From assembly GCF_000819745.1 (NCBI RefSeq), contig NZ_CDDA01000017.1, forward strand, positions 6,630-46,371: 39,742 nt of DNA. The letters are read 5' to 3'. The stretch's first letter is position 1. Every line of letters begins with the position of its first letter. The notes under the pieces were generated by a model that was given only the letters and a program-made list of their open reading frames with translations, had not been told where the DNA came from and ran no database searches. Of the stretch, positions 35,226-39,742 are shown piece by piece. Origin of the DNA: Aeromonas bestiarum (GTDB lineage Bacteria; Pseudomonadota; Gammaproteobacteria; Enterobacterales; Aeromonadaceae). Position numbers and translations under genes: made by a program.

Positions 35226-35876
35226 TTACAGCGTTAACAGCTGTTTGACCGTCTTCTCGATGCCGTCCGCAGCTTCGACTATGTTGTTGGCCAGCATGTA
35301 GGCGGGGGTGGAGATCACCTTGCGCTCCTGATCCACCACGAACTCGTTGACCGGGCAGTTGAGATGGCTGCCGCCCATGGCCTCTATGGCGTTGGCGGTG
35401 CCCTCGTCATGGCCTATGGTGGCCAGGGTGCCGGCGCCGTAGATGAGCGGGATCATGGCCGGCGCGATGCAGATGTAGGCTGCCGGCTTGCGGGCATTGG
35501 CAAAGCTCTGACACGCTTTCAGCACATCCGGCTGGATCTGGCACCCGGCGCCCTTGGTGGCGAAGTCGCACAGGTTCTTGGCCGCCCCAAAGCCACCTGG
35601 CACCAGCAGGGCGTCATAATCGGCCGCATCCAGTTCGGCCACATCCCTGATCTGGCCGCGGCAGATGCGCGCCGCCTCGACCAGCACGTTGCGGCTCTCC
35701 CCCTCGCTGACGTCACCCGTCAGGTGGTTGACCACATGCAACTGCGCCACGTTCGGGGCGAAGCATTGGGTGGTGGCGCCATGGCGGGCCAGCGCCAGCA
35801 GGCTGATGACGGCTTCATGGATCTCGGCCCCGTCAAACACGCCACAGCCACTCAAAATCACGGCCACTTTTTTCAT
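35226..35876 (-). CDS. elbB: isoprenoid biosynthesis glyoxalase ElbB
   Basis: DJ-1/PfpI-superfamily protein; E. coli ElbB has weak glyoxalase activity and was linked to isoprenoid synthesis. The 216-residue product has MKKVAVILSGCGVFDGAEIH, the VPGGFGAAKNLCDFA turn and the nucleophile-elbow cysteine in YICIAPAMIP. GAGGAG lies before the ATG at 35876. It stands alone between the zapB terminator and the polA upstream region. Confidence 0.93.
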   Translation of the reverse strand: MKKVAVILSGCGVFDGAEIHEAVISLLALARHGATTQCFAPNVAQLHVVNHLTGDVSEGESRNVLVEAARICRGQIRDVAELDAADYDALLVPGGFGAAKNLCDFATKGAGCQIQPDVLKACQSFANARKPAAYICIAPAMIPLIYGAGTLATIGHDEGTANAIEAMGGSHLNCPVNEFVVDQERKVISTPAYMLANNIVEAADGIEKTVKQLLTL

Positions 35877-36021
35877 GGCAAACTCCTCGTTGTTGAAAAT
35901 GTGAGCCAGGATAGATTGTTGTACTTTTGTATGGTTATCGCTCGCCATCCGCTGGTCAAGTCATCTCGCTGTGCTAGGATTGTTTCGTTTTGGATCCTGC
36001 CGTACCTACTCCCTTAAATCT

Positions 36022-36030
36022 TTTTCCACA
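36022..36030 (+). promoter_or_regulatory. DnaA box (TTTTCCACA)
   Basis: One base off the strong TTATCCACA consensus and within the relaxed TT(A/T)TNCACA pattern. Confidence 0.6.
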
Positions 36031-36113
36031 TTGATCGAGATCATTCTAACAGTCTCGCGATCGGTTTTTACGATCTCAAGATGCTGTTTTATATGGCTTT
36101 TATATTTTTTGTG

Positions 36114-36131
36114 CACAGTTTTATCACTGTG
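36114..36131. promoter_or_regulatory. inverted repeat CACAGT-N6-ACTGTG upstream of polA
   Basis: A perfect 6-bp dyad with spacer TTTATC, of the size of a dimeric repressor site. No partner protein is identified. Confidence 0.45.
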
Positions 36132-36163
36132 GCTCATACTGCGCCCCATTTTTGGACACAGAC

Positions 36164-36172
36164 TTATCCACA
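36164..36172 (+). promoter_or_regulatory. consensus DnaA box (TTATCCACA)
   Basis: Exact match to the high-affinity DnaA box, 105 bases before the polA start. Confidence 0.75.
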
Positions 36173-36276
36173 GCTTGAGTCCCCTTGGCTGCCCGCTTAG
36201 GGTGCTGCTGCACCCCTTGGTGTGAGGGGGGCCCTGTGGCATCCTAGCGGCTGTTTATCTCTGGCAGGACGATTTC

Positions 36277-39033
36277 ATGGCCCCTAGCAACCCCCTTATT
36301 CTGGTCGACGGCTCTTCTTATCTTTACCGCGCCTTCTTCGCCTCCCAGCAGGCCGATCTGCGCACATCGACCGGTTTGCCGAGCGGCGCCGTCCGTGTCA
36401 TGGCCAACATGATGCGCAGCCTGCGCAAGCAATACCCTGACTGCCATGTGGCCGTGGTGTTTGACGCCAAGGGTAAGACCTTCCGCGACGACATCTATCC
36501 CGAGTACAAGGCGACCCGTGCCAGCATGCCGGACGATCTGCGCAGCCAGGTCGCCCCCATTCACCAGATGATCAAGGCGATGGGCTTCCCCTTCTTGATG
36601 GTCGAAGGCGTCGAGGCCGACGACGTGATCGGCACGCTCGCCCGCCAGGCAACCGAGAAGCAGCTGCCCGTGCTGATTAGCACGGGTGACAAGGACATGG
36701 CGCAGCTGGTCTCAGACCACGTCACCCTGATCGACACCATGAAAGATGTTAAGACCGACAGGGAAGGGGTGATCGAGAAGTTTGGCGTGCCGCCGGAGCT
36801 CATCATCGACTATCTGGCCCTGATGGGTGACAAGGTAGACAACATCCCCGGCATGGCAGGCGTCGGCGAGAAGACGGCGTTGGCCCTGTTGCAGGGGATC
36901 GGCAGCATAGACGAGATCGCCGCCAATCTGGACAAGGTGGCGGCCCTCGGCTTCCGCGGTTCCAAGGCGTTCGCCGACAAGTTCCGCGAGCAGGAGGAGC
37001 AGGTGCGCCTCTCTTATATCCTGGCGACCATCAAAACCGATGTCGAGCTGGAACAGAGTCTGGAACAGCTGTTGCTCAAACCGGTCGACAAGGAGTCCCT
37101 GCTGGCCGTCTATCGCGAATATGAGCTGCGCAACCTGATCAAGGAGCTGGAGTCCGGTGGCGAAGAGGGTGCCGGTCCGGAAGAGGGGAGCGATGACACA
37201 GCTGCCCCCGTTGTCGCCATCGAAACCGACTACCGCTGCATTCTGGACGAGACCGAGTTTGACGACTGGCTGGCGCAGTTGCAGGCGGCGCCGTTGTTCG
37301 CCTTCGATACCGAAACTACCAGCCTCGACTATATGGAGGCACGCATCGTCGGGGTCTCCTTCGCCGTCGAAGCGGGCAAGGCCGCCTATGTGCCCTTTGG
37401 TCACGATTATCTGGGGGCACCGGTGCAACTGACCGAAGCCGTGGTGCTGGGCAAGCTCAAGCCGTTGCTGGAAGATCCGACCCGTCTCAAGGTGGGTCAG
37501 AACCTCAAGTACGATCGCAACGTGCTGCTCAACCACGACATCGACCTGCAGGGCATCGCCTACGACACCATGCTCGAGTCCTATGTGCTCAACTCCACCG
37601 CCAGCCGTCACGACATGGATTCGCTGGCCAAACGTTATCTCGGGGTCGAGACCACCTCGTTTGAAGATATCGCGGGCAAAGGGGTCAAGCAGCTCACCTT
37701 CAACCAGATCGAGCTGGAGCAGGCCGCCCCCTATGCGGCGGAAGATGCCGACATCACCCTGCGCCTGCACCAGACTCTATGGGGCCAGCTGGAAGCCGTG
37801 CCTGGCCTGTGCCAGGTATTCAGCGACATCGAGCTGCCATTGCTGCCGGTACTGGCACGGATGGAATTGCTCGGCACCACCATAGATCCCAAGCTGCTGC
37901 ATCAGCAGAGTCAGGAGATAGAGCTGCGTCTGGCCGAACTGGAGCGTCAGGCCCATGAGCTGGCCGGGCAGGAGTTCAACCTCTCCTCACCCAAGCAGCT
38001 GGGGGAGATCCTCTTCACCAAGCTGGGGCTGCCTATCATCAAGAAGACCCCCAAGGGAGCGCCGTCCACCGCGGAAGAGGTGCTGGCCGAGCTGGCCGAG
38101 ACCTACGAGCTGCCGCGTCTGCTGATGGAACACCGCACGCTGGCCAAGCTCAAGTCCACCTATACCGACAAGCTGCCGCTGATGATCAAGCCCCAGACCG
38201 GGCGGGTACACACCTCCTATCATCAGGCGGTGGCGGCCACCGGCCGTTTGTCCTCCTCTGACCCCAACTTGCAGAACATCCCGGTGCGCAACGAACAGGG
38301 TCGCCGGATCCGCCAGGCCTTCATTCCTAGCGCCGGTTACAAGCTGGTGGCGGCTGACTACTCCCAGATCGAGCTGCGCATCATGGCGCACCTCTCCGGT
38401 GACAAGGGGCTGCTGACCGCGTTTGCCGAGGGCAAGGACATCCACAAGGCAACCGCTGCCGAGGTGTTCGGGGTCGCGCTCGATGCGGTCACCACCGACA
38501 TGCGCCGCAGCGCCAAGGCGATCAACTTCGGCCTCATCTATGGCATGAGCGCCTTCGGCTTGGCCAAACAGCTGGGGATAGGTCGCGCCGAGGCGCAGAA
38601 GTACATGGATCTCTACTTCGAACGCTACCCGGGCGTGCTGGAATACATGGAGCGCACCCGCCAGCAGGCGGAAGCCCAGGGCTATGTCGAGACCCTGTTT
38701 GGTCGTCGCCTCTATCTGCCGGATATCAAATCCCGTAACGCCGGTCTGCGCAAGGCCGCCGAGCGGGCCGCGATCAACGCCCCCATGCAGGGGACGGCCG
38801 CCGACATCATTAAGCGCGCCATGATCAACGTGGATGGCTGGATCCGCGGCATCGAGGATGAGTCGATCCGCATGTTGATGCAGGTACACGATGAACTGGT
38901 GTTCGAGATCCGCGAAGAGAAGCTGGAGGAGTACGTCGCCATCATCAAGGAGAAGATGTCGGCGGCGGCCGAGCTGCATGTGCCCCTGCTGGTCGAGGCG
39001 GGAACCGGCGATAACTGGGATCAGGCCCACTAA
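36277..39033 (+). CDS. polA: DNA polymerase I
   Basis: Removes RNA primers and fills gaps in replication and repair. The 918-residue product (E. coli 928) has all three domains. The N-terminal 5' nuclease (about 1-290) shows [26 protein letters not shown] and GDKVDNIPG. The 3'-5' exonuclease (about 325-520) has intact acidic residues in [11 protein letters not shown] and [10 protein letters not shown], so proofreading should be active. The polymerase domain shows motif A ([19 protein letters not shown]), motif B ([20 protein letters not shown]) and motif C ([10 protein letters not shown]). The upstream region carries DnaA boxes. No Spot 42-like sequence follows, although spf sits downstream of polA in enterics and vibrios. 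Confidence 0.98.
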   Translation: MAPSNPLILVDGSSYLYRAFFASQQADLRTSTGLPSGAVRVMANMMRSLRKQYPDCHVAVVFDAKGKTFRDDIYPEYKATRASMPDDLRSQVAPIHQMIKAMGFPFLMVEGVEADDVIGTLARQATEKQLPVLISTGDKDMAQLVSDHVTLIDTMKDVKTDREGVIEKFGVPPELIIDYLALMGDKVDNIPGMAGVGEKTALALLQGIGSIDEIAANLDKVAALGFRGSKAFADKFREQEEQVRLSYILATIKTDVELEQSLEQLLLKPVDKESLLAVYREYELRNLIKELESGGEEGAGPEEGSDDTAAPVVAIETDYRCILDETEFDDWLAQLQAAPLFAFDTETTSLDYMEARIVGVSFAVEAGKAAYVPFGHDYLGAPVQLTEAVVLGKLKPLLEDPTRLKVGQNLKYDRNVLLNHDIDLQGIAYDTMLESYVLNSTASRHDMDSLAKRYLGVETTSFEDIAGKGVKQLTFNQIELEQAAPYAAEDADITLRLHQTLWGQLEAVPGLCQVFSDIELPLLPVLARMELLGTTIDPKLLHQQSQEIELRLAELERQAHELAGQEFNLSSPKQLGEILFTKLGLPIIKKTPKGAPSTAEEVLAELAETYELPRLLMEHRTLAKLKSTYTDKLPLMIKPQTGRVHTSYHQAVAATGRLSSSDPNLQNIPVRNEQGRRIRQAFIPSAGYKLVAADYSQIELRIMAHLSGDKGLLTAFAEGKDIHKATAAEVFGVALDAVTTDMRRSAKAINFGLIYGMSAFGLAKQLGIGRAEAQKYMDLYFERYPGVLEYMERTRQQAEAQGYVETLFGRRLYLPDIKSRNAGLRKAAERAAINAPMQGTAADIIKRAMINVDGWIRGIEDESIRMLMQVHDELVFEIREEKLEEYVAIIKEKMSAAAELHVPLLVEAGTGDNWDQAH

Positions 39034-39075
39034 CGTTCTGCACTCTGTTGCTGTATGGATAGCTATATAAGAAGA

Positions 39076-39106
39076 GAAGCCCGGCATCACGCCGGGCTTC
39101 CTGTTT
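39076..39106. terminator. bidirectional terminator between polA and the gamma-carbonic-anhydrase gene
   Basis: A 10-bp stem GAAGCCCGGC/GCCGGGCTTC (39076-39085 with 39091-39100) has a five-base loop; CTGTTT follows on the right. Confidence 0.85.
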
Positions 39107-39118
39107 ACAGCGTGCGTA

Positions 39119-39658
39119 TCAGGCTTCTTGCAGGTACTCGTCCTTGAGCAGGACATAGTTGTCGGCCGAGGTCTTGAGAAACGCGATCTCGGCAGGCTTG
39201 AGCGCCCGGGCCTGTTTGACCGGGTTGCCCATATAGAGGAAGCCGGCTTCGAGTCGCTTGCCCGGCGGCACCAGACTGCCGGCGCCTATCATCACGTCGT
39301 CTTCTACTACCACTCCATCCAGAATGATGGCCCCCATGCCGACCAGCACCCGGTTGCCTAGGGTGCAGCCGTGCAGCATGGCCTTGTGGCCGACGGTGAC
39401 ATCTTCCCCGATCAACAGCGGGTAGCCGCCAGGATTGCTGGCACTCTTGCGAGTGAGGTGCAGCACTGTGCCGTCCTGAATATTGCTGCGAGCCCCGATG
39501 CGTATGTGGTTCACATCACCCCGGGCCGCCACCATGGGCCAGATGCTGGCATCGTCGGCCAGCTCTATATCTCCCACCAGGGTAGCGCAGGGGTCTACAT
39601 ATACCCGTTTGCCCAGTTGCGGGCGTTTTCCCTTGTAAGGTCTCAGTCGCAAGTCCAT
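39119..39658 (-). CDS. gamma-class carbonic-anhydrase-like hexapeptide protein (YrdA type)
   Basis: The 179-residue product is a left-handed beta-helix protein with repeated hexapeptides and the three metal-binding histidines of the gamma-carbonic-anhydrase family: one in GTVLHLTR and two in VGHKAMLHGC. The motif RGDVNHIRIGARSNIQDG is typical of YrdA/PaaY relatives, many of which show metal binding but little measured carbonic anhydrase activity. The ATG at 39658 has AAGGAGG five bases upstream, deciding it over the 39682 start. It converges on polA. Confidence 0.92.
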   Translation of the reverse strand: MDLRLRPYKGKRPQLGKRVYVDPCATLVGDIELADDASIWPMVAARGDVNHIRIGARSNIQDGTVLHLTRKSASNPGGYPLLIGEDVTVGHKAMLHGCTLGNRVLVGMGAIILDGVVVEDDVMIGAGSLVPPGKRLEAGFLYMGNPVKQARALKPAEIAFLKTSADNYVLLKDEYLQEA

Positions 39659-39705
39659 CTTGGCCTCCTTGTTTTCGGCCATTCTAGCAATCCAAGGCCA
39701 GTTTC

Positions 39706-39714
39706 TGTGGATAA
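39706..39714 (-). promoter_or_regulatory. consensus DnaA box on the minus strand
   Basis: TGTGGATAA is the complement of TTATCCACA. It lies 48 bases upstream of the YrdA-like gene start, at the window edge, so its wider context cannot be seen. Confidence 0.55.
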
Positions 39715-39742
39715 GTTTGTAGAAAAGCTGTGGTTGGTTATG

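Larger units (their letters stand above)
35877..36276. other. 400-base AT-rich region between elbB and polA
   Basis: Clearly lower in GC than the flanking genes, especially 36000-36180. It holds two DnaA boxes, four GATC sites within 43 bases (36033-36075), the inverted repeat CACAGT-N6-ACTGTG (36114-36131) and a GGGTGC/GCACCC hairpin (36200-36215). It must contain the elbB and polA promoters. I see no open frame worth calling. Confidence 0.7.

Noticed and set aside
36000..36180. Possible replication origin
   Set aside because: DnaA boxes and GATC sites are too few, and dnaA, mnmG or mioC-type neighbours are missing; kept only as a polA regulatory region.

Overview
The window is a gene-dense stretch of a gammaproteobacterial chromosome. 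It carries about 42 protein genes, mostly on short convergent or divergent units closed by clear hairpin terminators. Coding sequence is GC-rich with strongly GC-biased third codon positions. The gene order (coaBC-radC, rpmBG-mutM, coaD next to lipopolysaccharide-core genes, ubiCA-plsB-lexA, cpxRA-fieF-cysE, polA) is that of the Vibrio/Aeromonas/Enterobacterales side of the class. GC content and the waaE/waaF/waaA set make Aeromonas the best guess. That assignment is inference; no rRNA or tRNA is present to test it. I see no insertion sequence, prophage or CRISPR array.

Layout: 1-4200 holds pgi, a 62-residue membrane protein, mscS and slmA. 4200-6840 holds dut and coaBC (leftward) and radC (rightward). 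6860-9840 is rpmB-rpmG, a single-pass membrane protein of unknown function, mutM and a YbjX/DUF535 protein. 9880-15110 is coaD, then LPS inner-core genes: a GT9 heptosyltransferase-like gene, waaE, waaF and waaA. 15170-18520 is a three-gene ascorbate-type PTS (IIA, IIB, IIC) facing a LacI/GntR-like regulator, with three palindromic operator-like sites between them. 18550-20390 is acuI, a 40-residue acidic tryptophan-rich microprotein, a DUF2799-type lipoprotein and a 54-residue cysteine-rich small protein. 20490-25010 is a FliL-like secreted protein, ubiC-ubiA and plsB. 25150-28850 is lexA behind two SOS boxes, an unrecognised 95-residue protein, a Sco-type copper chaperone and dinF. 28920-33300 is trmL, cpxA-cpxR, fieF and cysE. 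33320-39660 is a polytopic membrane protein whose 3' end is partly duplicated, zapB, elbB, polA and a gamma-carbonic-anhydrase-like protein.

Most genes are housekeeping: glycolysis, CoA and pyrimidine supply, ubiquinone entry, phospholipid and LPS synthesis, DNA repair and replication, division-site control (slmA, zapB) and envelope stress (cpxRA, mscS). The less explained parts are the PTS/LacI unit, which has no catabolic enzymes beside it; the two microproteins around 19.6-20.4 kb; the unknown gene between lexA and dinF; the structured rpmB leader; the imperfect 80-bp-spaced repeat at 34.57-34.70 kb; and an AT-rich polA upstream region with DnaA boxes, clustered GATC sites and an inverted repeat. 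I found no clearly new multi-gene system; the PTS/LacI unit and the acidic microprotein are the best leads.
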